Of a stretch of 64,000 nt of DNA, positions 32,921 to 41,212 are shown piece after piece (the stretch's first letter is position 1; each line of letters opens with the position of its first letter). A program made the translations under genes and the position numbers. The DNA is from Janibacter sp. HTCC2649 (GTDB lineage Bacteria > Actinomycetota > Actinomycetes > Actinomycetales > Dermatophilaceae). Below the pieces are notes generated by a model, which saw only the letters and a program-made list of their open reading frames with translations, was not told the DNA's origin and did no database searches. Where the stretch lies: NCBI RefSeq assembly GCF_000152705.1, contig NZ_CH672413.1, forward strand, positions 2,608,139-2,672,138, written 5' to 3'.

Positions 32921-33246
32921 CAGACATAGGAGCTTCAGTCAGCGGCCAGATGCGTAGGGCGGCCGCAGTCGAACGACGTGCCAGCGGTACTCCTGGGTGA
33001 CTGCGGTGGAGATCCGGTTCCTCGGCGTTGCGCGGCATCGCATTCAACACACGTCGGCATTTGGCCCGCCCAGAACGTCTTGCGGACGGACCCCGTTGCG
33101 CAAAATCCTGACCCCCTCTCACGACAGACATGAGATTGCGCCGGGGTGGACTAAATTCTGGCCTTCCTCCGACCGACCAACTGTTTCTACATACGCGATT
33201 GCACAAACCGGTCACAAACCCACGGCGCGCGCGATACAACTGGCCC
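32921..33246 (+). other. right flank of IS110 and leader of small gene
   Basis: 326 bases without a convincing gene. The right end of the IS110 element must lie here, but it has no inverted repeat to mark it. The last 60 bases are AT-richer and probably contain the promoter of the 33247 gene. Confidence 0.4.
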
Positions 33247-33546
33247 ATGTCGAAGGAAATCGAAATTGCAGCCATCGCCCGCCTCGTGGGCATCCCTGAT
33301 CCCGGTCTTGGTATCGGCTCGTCGGTGCCGAAGGCGTTGTTCGATGGGGTGTGTCGGCGCTTCGGCCTCGACGCGAGCGGAACTATGCCCGCTCAGGCGG
33401 AGCGCATAGTGAGAGCTGCTGACATGCCATATGTGCAGTCGGCTTTCGACAGTCGCCACTCGGCCTCCGGCGGTGGGTCAACTGTGACCCTCGAGGGACT
33501 CCGACAGATCCGCACCGCCGCACAGCGACTTATCGGACGCGAGTAG
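33247..33546 (+). CDS. small hypothetical protein, restriction-module-like
   Basis: A 99-residue protein starting MSKEIEIAAIARLVGIP. It has a helical first half (SVPKALFDGVCRRFGL, then PAQAERIVRAADMPY) and a Ser/Gly loop followed by a helix (SASGGGSTVTLEGLRQI). From memory, similar segments form accessory or terminal domains of some restriction-type proteins, but I cannot name a family. The gene stands alone between the IS110 element and a terminator hairpin. It may be a leftover domain of a larger gene displaced by the IS. Confidence 0.6.
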   Translation: MSKEIEIAAIARLVGIPDPGLGIGSSVPKALFDGVCRRFGLDASGTMPAQAERIVRAADMPYVQSAFDSRHSASGGGSTVTLEGLRQIRTAAQRLIGRE

Positions 33547-33596
33547 GACCAACTGGGCGCAACGCCAGCCAGTCGTAGCACTACAACCGGATGCAG

Positions 33597-33619
33597 GCAG
33601 GCGCCTGGCAGGCGCCTGC
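33597..33619 (+). terminator. hairpin between convergent genes
   Basis: GCAGGCGCC and GGCGCCTGC pair perfectly around TGGCA, 50 bases after the 33546 stop and upstream of the convergent MazG-like gene end. Confidence 0.6.
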
Positions 33620-33738
33620 TGATGCGCGGCAAGCCACGCGCGGGCGGCCAGTTCCGACGACTTCGCGCCGAGATTAGAGGCCGGGGTCAGGGTCCGTGCG
33701 CGGAGCGTTCGGCATGAGGGAGGAGCGCTGCACTCGGG

Positions 33739-34098
33739 TCACCGCCTCTCGGGCGCGCGACCTCTAACTCCCTCGGCCGGGAACCTCGAACTGGCGCCTT
33801 CAAGTTTTTTGCGCGCAGCGGCGAGTAGGTCCACGCCCAGGACATCGGCGAGGTTGAGTAGGTAGATGAACACGTCTGACATTTCTTCTGCAGCTCGCCG
33901 CTGGCGCGACCCCGAGCTGAACTCGGCGAGCGCCCGATCAGCCGGGATCCACTGGAAGAGTTCGGAGAGTTCGCCGACCTCACCCACCAACGCGAGGATG
34001 AGGGATTTGGGGTCGTGGAACTGTGCCCAGTCGCGCTCGGCTCGGAAGGCGCGCAGTTCCGCCTGAAGGTCCTCAACGGCATACGGCTCGTTCGTCAT
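33739..34098 (-). CDS. MazG-like nucleotide pyrophosphohydrolase
   Basis: A 119-residue all-alpha NTP pyrophosphatase of the MazG/dCTPase (RS21-C6) type. RAERDWAQFHDPKSLILAL is followed by the metal motif VGEVGELSELFQW (Glu40, Glu43, Glu46), then AAEEMSDVFIYLLNLAD (Glu71, Glu72, Asp75). It hydrolyses a nucleoside triphosphate to the monophosphate and pyrophosphate. In defence islands such enzymes may limit nucleotides for phages. ATG 34098 is chosen over the upstream in-frame start at 34227 by family length. Divergent from the helicase gene. Confidence 0.85.
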   Translation of the reverse strand: MTNEPYAVEDLQAELRAFRAERDWAQFHDPKSLILALVGEVGELSELFQWIPADRALAEFSSGSRQRRAAEEMSDVFIYLLNLADVLGVDLLAAARKKLEGASSRFPAEGVRGRAPERR

Positions 34099-34256
34099 AT
34101 CCGAATCCTCGCACCGGAAGACCCTCGCCAAGGGCCCATCTCCCACCGCACACAGAGAGCCGCAGTTAGAGTCGCTCACGTCAACGCGGATCGACGAGCT
34201 TCTGAACTTGGACATGCTCCCCCGCACGCTTATGTCGTGCTGCCCGGGAGTTCCTT

Positions 34257-36116
34257 GTGTCGTCGTTGTTGCGCTGCTCTGCAGCGGGCTTCTCGGCGCT
34301 CGAGCTTGATCTTGAGCAGCGGTTGGCGCAGCAAATGAAGTGCGCGACCGGTCGCTATCCCTCTCCCGGCGAGCGGCGTTCGTGGAGTCGTAGCCTCCCC
34401 GTGCTCGCCGCGGATCTGCATGACGCGGGGCTCTCCGGAGTCGAGATGCTCGTCGAGTTCCAGTTGCCGCTTACGAGTAAGCGGGCAGATGTGGTGCTCG
34501 CCGGCGTCGATCGGCGAACGGGACTCCCGGGGTACGTCGTCGTTGAACTCAAACAATGGACCGACGCCGAGCGCTTTGAAGACAGCGATGAGCTCGTTGT
34601 AGTGGGCGGCTACGGAAGCCGACCCGTCACGCACCCTGCGGCCCAAGTCAGTGACTACGTCGACTACCTGACGGACTTCACAGCCTCCCTGGCAGACTCC
34701 GGTCAGAGCGTTCGCGGAGTCGCCTACTTGCACAATGCGACGGACTACGGAGTGAGTGACCTCCTGGCGTTCGGGGCGACACGCGACGGACGCATGTTCA
34801 CTGGCCAGCGAAGGGCCGAGTTTCAGGCCTATCTGTCCGACATTTTTGCTCCCACAAGTGGCGCGTCAGCTGCGGACCAGCTCGTCGGAAGCGCTATCCG
34901 CCCATCTCGACAACTGATGGCAGCCGCGGCAGATGAGGTCCAGCGGCGCGAAGTCTTCACTCTGCTCGATGAGCAGAAGGACGCTTACAACTACGTGCTC
35001 CACTCGGTGCGGAGAGCTGCTCAGTCCAACACCAAGACCGCAGTGGTGATCTCGGGAGGTCCCGGCAGCGGCAAGAGCGTCATCGCTCTGTCGCTATTAG
35101 GCGAGCTCAGCCGGCAGGGCCGCACGGTCATTCACGCGACCGGATCGCAGTCATTTACTCAGACGCTCCGAAAGGTCGCGGCCCAGGGCAACCCCCGCGT
35201 GCGGAAGGCCTTCCTCTACTTCAACTCCTTCATGTCGATGGAGCCCAACTCGTTGGACTGCGTCATCCTCGACGAGGCCCATCGAATCCGCGAGACCTCC
35301 GTTAATCGCTACACGCGCGCTGAGATGCGCACGGGCAGGGCGCAGGTCGACGAGTTGCTCTCCGTTGCCCACACACCGGTCTTCTTGCTCGATCAGCACC
35401 AGGTCGTGCGGCCGGGGGAGATGGGAACCGTGGCAGACATTCGAGCTGCAGCCGCCGCACGTGGAATCGACGTCATGCAGGTCGACCTCGATGCCCAGTT
35501 CCGGTGCGGCGGCTCACTCGAGTACGTCCGATGGGTTGAGGGTCTGCTCGGGCTCGGCGGTACGGAGGCCCATCAGTGGATCGGCGACGACCACTTCTCA
35601 GTCGAAGCGATGGAGAGCCCCGAGGAGCTTGAGGCGTGGCTGGCAGCCAAGCAGTCCGGCGGTTTCGGAGCACGTTTGTCGGCCGGCTACTGCTGGCCGT
35701 GGAGTGACCCGCGGCCCGACGGATCACTGGTTCCCGACGTACAGATCGGCGAGTGGTCTCGGCCCTGGAACCTCAAGGGCGACCGCTCCGTGGGTGGGGC
35801 ACCCCCCGCGCCCCTCTGGGCGACCGACCCCGCAGGTTTCGGACAGGTTGGCTGTGTCTACACGGCGCAGGGCTTCGAGTACGACTTTGCCGGCGTCATC
35901 ATCGGACCGGACATTGTATGGCGTGATGAAGGTTGGAGCATCGCGCGCGGGGCTAATAAGGACCCATCCCTGCGAAGCCTTACGCAGGTTCCCGATGCTG
36001 ACTTTGACCGGCTGGTGCGGAACATCTACAAGGTCCTGCTGACGCGTGGCATGCAAGGCGTAGGCATCTATTCGCCTGACGACGAGACGCTCCGACATAT
36101 CGCGTCATTGATCTGA
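34257..36116 (+). CDS. DUF2075 helicase with N-terminal nuclease-like domain
   Basis: A 619-residue protein. Residues 1-110 look like a PD-(D/E)xK nuclease: a Glu-rich helix, then LTSKRADVVLAG (Asp) and YVVVELKQW (E-x-K). An SF1-type motor follows: Walker A VISGGPGSGKSVIAL (about 270), Walker B CVILDEAHRIRE (about 338), FLLDQHQVVRPGE (motif III) and LDAQFRCGGSLEYVRW (motif IV). Near the end, VYTAQGFEYDFAGVIIG is followed by LLTRGMQGVGIY (motifs V and VI). This nuclease-DUF2075 architecture is common in defence islands. GTG 34257 has GGGAG upstream. Divergent from the MazG-like gene. Confidence 0.85.
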   Translation: MSSLLRCSAAGFSALELDLEQRLAQQMKCATGRYPSPGERRSWSRSLPVLAADLHDAGLSGVEMLVEFQLPLTSKRADVVLAGVDRRTGLPGYVVVELKQWTDAERFEDSDELVVVGGYGSRPVTHPAAQVSDYVDYLTDFTASLADSGQSVRGVAYLHNATDYGVSDLLAFGATRDGRMFTGQRRAEFQAYLSDIFAPTSGASAADQLVGSAIRPSRQLMAAAADEVQRREVFTLLDEQKDAYNYVLHSVRRAAQSNTKTAVVISGGPGSGKSVIALSLLGELSRQGRTVIHATGSQSFTQTLRKVAAQGNPRVRKAFLYFNSFMSMEPNSLDCVILDEAHRIRETSVNRYTRAEMRTGRAQVDELLSVAHTPVFLLDQHQVVRPGEMGTVADIRAAAAARGIDVMQVDLDAQFRCGGSLEYVRWVEGLLGLGGTEAHQWIGDDHFSVEAMESPEELEAWLAAKQSGGFGARLSAGYCWPWSDPRPDGSLVPDVQIGEWSRPWNLKGDRSVGGAPPAPLWATDPAGFGQVGCVYTAQGFEYDFAGVIIGPDIVWRDEGWSIARGANKDPSLRSLTQVPDADFDRLVRNIYKVLLTRGMQGVGIYSPDDETLRHIASLI

Positions 36117-36190
36117 TCTCAGTTCACCAACAACGCGGATCGACAGGCTTCCCGTAGGACATGCCTCCCCGCCTCCTCGAGAGGCTCGGC

Positions 36191-37084
36191 ATGTCGACCC
36201 ACATCATCCTTATCGATCACAACGTCCCTCAGCACTGGGACTACGCGAAGCAGAACGGCTTCTGGGACCTGCAGAAGGACTGGCAAGGGCTGATCGCCGG
36301 CGATGAGGCCTACTTCTGGATCACTGGCACCCCGGGCAGAGTCGTGGGACGAGCTCGCCTGACGAGCGGCAAGGTCCCTCTGCCCCTGGGCGCCCCACAT
36401 GCATGGTCTCCGCGGGACAGCCGTCGCGGCGACTACCACTTCAGGATCCAGCTCGCAGACTTCGAAGACATTCCCGTGGTTCGACTTAAGTGGGGCGAAG
36501 TCCGAGCCGCTACCAACAGCCCCGGTCGCCTCAACCCCGTCACAAGAATCCCGGATGCCGGAGTGTCTTGGTTGCGAGCACGTCTTGGAATGGCAACAGA
36601 CCCCTATGACGAGGCAATCACGGCCATCCGCCACAGCGGCAACGCCGACATCGACATAGAAGTCATGCTTGAGGACCGTCGCGTACGAGTACCTGCCTCC
36701 GTCGTTGTCAGACGTGGTGCCAGAGCGTTTCGCGATCAACTCCTGACGGCTTACGCAGGCCGCTGCGCAGTCACAGGAACGTCGACCGCGGGCGTGCTTG
36801 AGGCCGCACACATGTCTGACTACAAGGGTGACCAAACGGATCGTCCGTACAACGGGCTGCTCTTACGCGCTGACATCCACACGTTGTTCGACCTGAACCT
36901 GCTGACCATCACCACGCCCGACTACACGGTGCATGTTGCGCCCGAGGTCAAAGACAGCACCTATCGAGATCTCCACGGCAAACGGTCTGCGGTTTTGCCA
37001 GCGTCCATTCATGACAGACCCCACGTCGACCTGTTGGCGAAGCATAACTCCAAGTGCGACTGGCTAGCAAAGAAATCGAAATGA
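36191..37084 (+). CDS. EVE/PUA-like plus HNH endonuclease fusion
   Basis: A 297-residue protein. The N-terminal 140 residues (ILIDHNVPQHWDYAKQNGFW, then YFWITGTPGRVVGRARL) resemble the EVE/PUA superfamily that recognises modified bases. Residues 175-260 are an HNH_2 nuclease: YAGRCAVTGTSTAGVLEAAH, GLLLRADIHTLFDLNLLTI. This plan matches modification-dependent restriction enzymes that cut DNA with altered bases. ATG 36191 is chosen over 36161. The gene starts 74 bases after the DUF2075 gene in the same direction, possibly one unit. The specificity is inferred. Confidence 0.8.
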   Translation: MSTHIILIDHNVPQHWDYAKQNGFWDLQKDWQGLIAGDEAYFWITGTPGRVVGRARLTSGKVPLPLGAPHAWSPRDSRRGDYHFRIQLADFEDIPVVRLKWGEVRAATNSPGRLNPVTRIPDAGVSWLRARLGMATDPYDEAITAIRHSGNADIDIEVMLEDRRVRVPASVVVRRGARAFRDQLLTAYAGRCAVTGTSTAGVLEAAHMSDYKGDQTDRPYNGLLLRADIHTLFDLNLLTITTPDYTVHVAPEVKDSTYRDLHGKRSAVLPASIHDRPHVDLLAKHNSKCDWLAKKSK

Positions 37085-37203
37085 TTCAGGAACCCGAAGC
37101 TTCTGGCGCAAACTTAACTGGTTCGGCTTTCTCCATGGGTGCTGGCACGCGGGAGGGTTGAGACGCTTGATCGTCGTCCTTCGGCTCGGGGTTTTCTTGC
37201 CAA

Positions 37204-37626
37204 TCATCGGGTCCGTCTTGGGACGAGTTGTCGTTTGAAGCGCGGCGCCTCCCTACTCACGTCACCCAATAATTTGGCGGCGAAGGCACCCGCGAAGCCA
37301 CCGACGATCGCACCGACAACTGCGGTACCGACGCCCACCCATACTGCGAGTCGTTGTGCCTTGGCGGTTTCAACTGCCATGCCTTCGAGTTCGGCCCGGA
37401 CGTTTCCGGTCGCCCGTTCCACATCGCCAACAGCACCTTCGACCTCCTTTGTGGATGCTGCCAGCCATTCGGCATGGCGACCTGCGATTAAGAGGAGGAG
37501 GGCTCCCAACACAGCGAGCCCGAGGAAGACGTGACCCTCAACCTCGGCGCGCACCGCGTAGAGCCGACGATCCCCAGGGCTCAAACTCTCGCCCCACCTC
37601 TCCCTCCGACGGCCCAGAATGCCCAT
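37204..37626 (-). CDS. small two-helix membrane protein
   Basis: A 140-residue protein. A basic Arg-rich start is followed by TM1 VFLGLAVLGALLLLIAG, a charged helical stretch (KEVEGAVGDVERATGNVRAE) and TM2 LAVWVGVGTAVVGAIVGGF. It ends with a basic tail. No family recognised. In this setting it could be a membrane-damaging effector or a phage-derived small protein; no evidence decides. Bases 37085-37203 show no gene. Confidence 0.6.
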   Translation of the reverse strand: MGILGRRRERWGESLSPGDRRLYAVRAEVEGHVFLGLAVLGALLLLIAGRHAEWLAASTKEVEGAVGDVERATGNVRAELEGMAVETAKAQRLAVWVGVGTAVVGAIVGGFAGAFAAKLLGDVSREAPRFKRQLVPRRTR

Positions 37627-37822
37627 ACGGGGCAGGCTAGGTCACAGCAAGGCCGCGTGAATGGGTTCCCGGTTTGAGGACACCTCGTCGCCTCCAAGCC
37701 GGTCCTCAAGCGATCCTGCTCCGTTTGGTCAGTGACTGCTTGCAACTGGAATGAAACACGACACACCGCCAGAGTCGCCTCGGATCAGGATTGGTCTCGT
37801 TGAGCAAACATGCAACTTGACA

Positions 37823-37945
37823 TCATTCCTGGGCGGAGGCCGTCAACTCCATCATCGAACGTGAGTAGGTTTCGCCGTCAATCTCGCCGTCGTGGTACTG
37901 GCGCATCAGCTCGTCGATTTCGGCCTTCAGTTCTGCGCGGTCCAT
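37823..37945 (-). CDS. 40-residue acidic SHOCT-like small protein
   Basis: The product MDRAELKAEIDELMRQYHDG continues EIDGETYSRSMMELTASAQE. A good ribosome site, GGGAG, lies 6 bases before ATG. The pattern leu-x-x-leu, then Gly-Glu-Ile-(aa)-Gly-Glu-x-Tyr, is that of SHOCT-type short helical pairs, which usually mediate oligomerisation. The rest of 37627-38251 shows no other gene. Confidence 0.55.
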   Translation of the reverse strand: MDRAELKAEIDELMRQYHDGEIDGETYSRSMMELTASAQE

Positions 37946-38251
37946 CTTTGCTCCCGGTATGTTGAGGTGCACGGCGTCCTCTAGATTGCAAAACGCCTTG
38001 GATGTGGCGGCCGCCCGGCTTGGGCGACCTATGGAATTGGATCAGAGCCCACTCGAGACTACGAGGGGCACCTTACGGAACGCTTTGGCAGCGGCTGCTC
38101 CCTGTCGTTGTTTGGCCTAGTTGAGCCGATGGGCGACTCCTGTACAGCTTCGTGCATGCCTTCGACAGACCGAACTGAGCGATGCTGTTTCATTCAACCT
38201 CACAGATCCCACAGGTGGCCTCCCTCAACGAACTGCAGGCCAAGTCTGGTC

Positions 38252-39073
38252 CTAGGGCGCAGCAATTGGCCTGACTTCGACGTCTTGCGTCCGGGGTTCC
38301 CAAACTGCGCGAAACGAGCAGTTTGGGCCGTCGACGCCCAGGCTGGGGGCATCCCAAGAGCCGCCAATGACGTAGTAGGAGGACTTGGAAGGGTCAGTGC
38401 ACCCAGTGGCACGAAGCAGGCTGGCCCTGCCATTCTCGTTCACAGTGACTCTCACCTGGTTTGGTCCGTCGCTGGGGACAACCTCCAGTAGCGCGGGAGC
38501 GATGACCAGGAATCCTGCGATAACCGCGTTGGCGCCAACGAAAGTCCATTTGAACCTTCTATACGGGCCCCGAATGCGGTCGTAGATGGACCACTGCCGG
38601 ATGGCGTCACCTGCAAGGGCGAGACGGCTCGCGCGCGCATCATAGTCATCTCCGCCGACGTCGGCGTCAGCGAAGCGGACGAGTTCTGCGTCGTAGGTGG
38701 CCTTGTCGAAGAAGTACGGCATCGCGATACCGGCGCCCATGGCGCGAGCGACGTCTGCGCGCGGAGACATTCCTTGCGAAGTGCTCGAGGTGTGCCCTGT
38801 CTGCAGGTCCGCAAGGTCGATTGGTTGAACAGTGAGGACCTGTTGCCCTGCGAACAACACCCCGGCGATGGATGCAAAGAGCGCAAGAACGATCAGGAGA
38901 ACCGGTCCGTGGCTGACGGCCCAGTCCATCAGCGAAGGTGCTGCGCGGGCGGAGGCGACCATGTCGGGGCCCACAACCAAGGCGGCCGCGGTCAGTGCCG
39001 CAGTAGGTATGAACGCAGTGAGCCACTTGACGGTGTCTCTGATCGCTGCTGTCGCCGACTCATAGATGGACAT
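38252..39073 (-). CDS. membrane protein with three predicted helices
   Basis: A 273-residue protein. Hydrophobic segments lie at residues 15-38 (AFIPTAALTAAALVVG), 55-75 (GPVLLIVLALFASIAGVLFAG) and 167-190 (VGANAVIAGFLVIAPALLEV). The middle loop is charged, and the C-terminal 80 residues look beta-stranded with two cysteines. Layout recalls SLATT-type or Pycsar-like effector membrane proteins, but motifs are not conclusive. GGAGGGGG lies before ATG 39073. Divergent from the Phd-like gene. Confidence 0.6.
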   Translation of the reverse strand: MSIYESATAAIRDTVKWLTAFIPTAALTAAALVVGPDMVASARAAPSLMDWAVSHGPVLLIVLALFASIAGVLFAGQQVLTVQPIDLADLQTGHTSSTSQGMSPRADVARAMGAGIAMPYFFDKATYDAELVRFADADVGGDDYDARASRLALAGDAIRQWSIYDRIRGPYRRFKWTFVGANAVIAGFLVIAPALLEVVPSDGPNQVRVTVNENGRASLLRATGCTDPSKSSYYVIGGSWDAPSLGVDGPNCSFRAVWEPRTQDVEVRPIAAP

Positions 39074-39160
39074 CAACCCCCTCCAACGCGGGTCCTTGCT
39101 TTACCTACATGTGAAGGTACACTGTTCGGGTCAGACGGTCACCTCGTGAAAGGTCGAGCC

Positions 39161-40102
39161 TTGCCTTCAGACTACGGGCCAGTCCCCATCAGTCGCTTCA
39201 AGGCAGAATCCTCGCGCATCTTTGACGCGCTAGAGGTTGGCCGTCGCGTGCTCGTCTCCAGACAAGGTCAAGTGGTGGCCTCTATCGCACCTGCTAGCGC
39301 CGCAGACCTGGCCTTGCTAGTGCAGTTCGCGATCAACGGCGGAACGGAAGAGGACACGCTCTCAGCGCGGGCTGTCAACCAAGGGTCGCCCTCCGCCTTC
39401 GTGAACCGGGCCGCGGCGGGTGAGCGGCTGTTGGTAACCCGGGACAACAAGGCCCTAGGTGTACTCCAGCCCTATAGCGCCGACGACGAAATCGATCGAC
39501 TCCGAGCCCGAGAGGTAGCGCTGACCGAATTTGAGCGCCTCCATCCCGAGGCGAGCCAGGCGGAGCATGTCGCGTTTGAAGACTCATTGGATGCGGCGCC
39601 TGAGCCAGCAAGGGACGAGATGTTCGTGGTCTGGAACACGGAACGAACGAGCACGCTGGCTCACATCACGCATGAGCTTCGAGGATCCACAGTCCATGCG
39701 GGGTGGGGGCACATTCCCCCGACGGCCAAAGCGGCAATTAGGCGGCTCATGCCGCCTAAGACACGCCCTTCGGCCAAGAAGATTTGGGAGAAACACTCAG
39801 TCGTGGAGGTTAACCCATTTCGCCCGCAACTGAAGATCGGTGCAACGGATCAGTTGATTGCGCGATCCCTGTGGAGGCCGGCCGCACTTCTGGAGGTCGC
39901 GGGCAAAGAGAAACTGGACCGGTTCGCTGAAGTAGTCGAGGTTGGCAGCAAGTTCGCGGTCAGCGGGTCGGGAAGGGTGAAATTGGTCGAGAAGGGCGAC
40001 AAGATCCGATACAAGTCCGGCGGCGCTGTCGAGGTCGAGTTCGGCGGTGATGAACTGCTCATCCTGTCGAAGAGTGCAGTCGTCGAAGTGGTGGAGGACT
40101 AG
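39161..40102 (+). CDS. Phd/YefM-like protein with C-terminal effector-like region
   Basis: A 313-residue protein from TTG 39161 (AAAGG upstream) or GTG 39146. Residues 3-45 match the Phd/YefM antitoxin DNA-binding fold (YGPVPISRFKAESSRIFDAL, then VLVSRQGQVVASIAPAS). Residues 70-105 look like a second degenerate repeat (FVNRAAAGERLLVTRDNKAL, then GVLQPYS). The C-terminal 180 residues are alpha/beta (HELRGSTVHAGWGHIPP; QLIARSLWRPAALLEVAG) and of unknown fold. A normal Phd is about 85 residues, so this is a long fusion, possibly an antitoxin fused to its effector. Confidence 0.6.
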   Translation: MPSDYGPVPISRFKAESSRIFDALEVGRRVLVSRQGQVVASIAPASAADLALLVQFAINGGTEEDTLSARAVNQGSPSAFVNRAAAGERLLVTRDNKALGVLQPYSADDEIDRLRAREVALTEFERLHPEASQAEHVAFEDSLDAAPEPARDEMFVVWNTERTSTLAHITHELRGSTVHAGWGHIPPTAKAAIRRLMPPKTRPSAKKIWEKHSVVEVNPFRPQLKIGATDQLIARSLWRPAALLEVAGKEKLDRFAEVVEVGSKFAVSGSGRVKLVEKGDKIRYKSGGAVEVEFGGDELLILSKSAVVEVVED

Positions 40103-40173
40103 CCGAAAAGGCGCGTCTCGAACCTCTGCTCGTGGTTCAATGCATCCCAAATGGTCAGCAAACGAGCGGGGGC

Positions 40174-40575
40174 ATGATGGGGCGGGGCATCACGACCGAG
40201 AACTTCATCGACCCGCTTGTGGAGTGGAATGCCCGCCTCGCATATCTGGGCCACTTCGGGCTGGAGAAGCAAGTTCGTGACCTGCTCAAGGGAAACGTCA
40301 TCACAGCAAGGGATGGCGACGTCGAAATTGCCTACTCAGACCAACCCACAGCGGGCCACCACATCCTCACGGTCAGAATCCCCGACGCTCCTCGCGTGGC
40401 AGACATCGGACTTCGAGTCTTGACACGTGACGACGCGCTCGCAGCCGTGGATCGTGACGGCCGTCTACCCACACCCAGCACGGATCGATGGCGACAGGCC
40501 GGAGCGACACCCGACTTCGTCGAATGGGAACTCTTTAACTGCGTCGTGTGGAACGTCAGCTCCCGCGCCAACTAG
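40174..40575 (+). CDS. hypothetical protein
   Basis: A 133-residue protein starting MMGRGITTENFIDPLVEWNA, with GGGGG just upstream of tandem ATGs at 40174 and 40177. It is a mixed alpha/beta protein without signal or membrane segment. It follows the Phd-like gene by 71 bases in the same direction and may be its partner. Family not recognised. Bases 40576-40774 show no gene. Confidence 0.6.
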   Translation: MMGRGITTENFIDPLVEWNARLAYLGHFGLEKQVRDLLKGNVITARDGDVEIAYSDQPTAGHHILTVRIPDAPRVADIGLRVLTRDDALAAVDRDGRLPTPSTDRWRQAGATPDFVEWELFNCVVWNVSSRAN

Positions 40576-40774
40576 ACGTGTTTACCCCCTCGCTGGCCAC
40601 CACCTCAGCGTGACGCGACCGCATGTATGCCGTGAGGCCACCCATGGTTTCGTCGTTCCCGTGCCGCTCGTGGAGCTTCGGCGCCGAGCGATTGACCGGA
40701 CGTGCTGGCGGGCTGTTGATGGATCGAAGTCAGGACCGAGCGCGCCTGTCGTTCGCTATCCCCTGACCTGCGCG

Positions 40775-41071
40775 AATCAAGCGTCAACTATATCGAGGCT
40801 TACGTTGACGGCATCGCCTTTCCTTGATGCCTTCGGCCGAACGGACTGCCTTCTTCACCGGCAGGACGTAGCTGCCGATCTTCGTGTCGGGGAAGACCGA
40901 CGTGGACCAGGTCGTCGCACCGACGGTCACGCGCACTCGCACGGACCCGAATGCCCTTGCGGCGCGCGGGATTTCGGCGATCTCGTCGGCGGCATCTGTG
41001 GGCAGGGTGACGAAGTACCACCCGCCTTGCGCACTCCACTCCCACAGCGGGGCGACAAACTGGAAGCGCAT
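40775..41071 (-). pseudogene. DUF1905 protein with late frameshift
   Basis: MRFQFVAPLWEWSAQGGWYF, then VTLPTDAADEIAEI, then VRVRVTVGATTWSTSVFPDT and YVLPVKKAVRSAEGIKE is a good DUF1905 domain. After KE the frame reads RRCRQRKPRYS and stops at 40784. Dropping one A from the AAA run near 40820 continues as the family expects with GDAVNVSLDIVDA and a stop at 40775. Only the last 10 or so residues are affected. It could be a homopolymer sequencing error. Confidence 0.7.
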
Positions 41072-41212
41072 CCTCGGATGCTACGCACCGGCCCCCGGTC
41101 GGCCCCACGAATCCGCCACCACAGCCTGAGCACAGGATTCGCAGACCGAACGCGTAGGCCGACCCGGCACAGTCCTTCCAGTCAGCGCGAACCAGTCGTG
41201 AAGGAAGTCCAC

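Noticed and set aside
40427-41212. Upstream extension of the dioxygenase frame
   Set aside because: The real start at 41213 has a ribosome site and a Tat signal; the extension overlaps two other genes and lacks homology.
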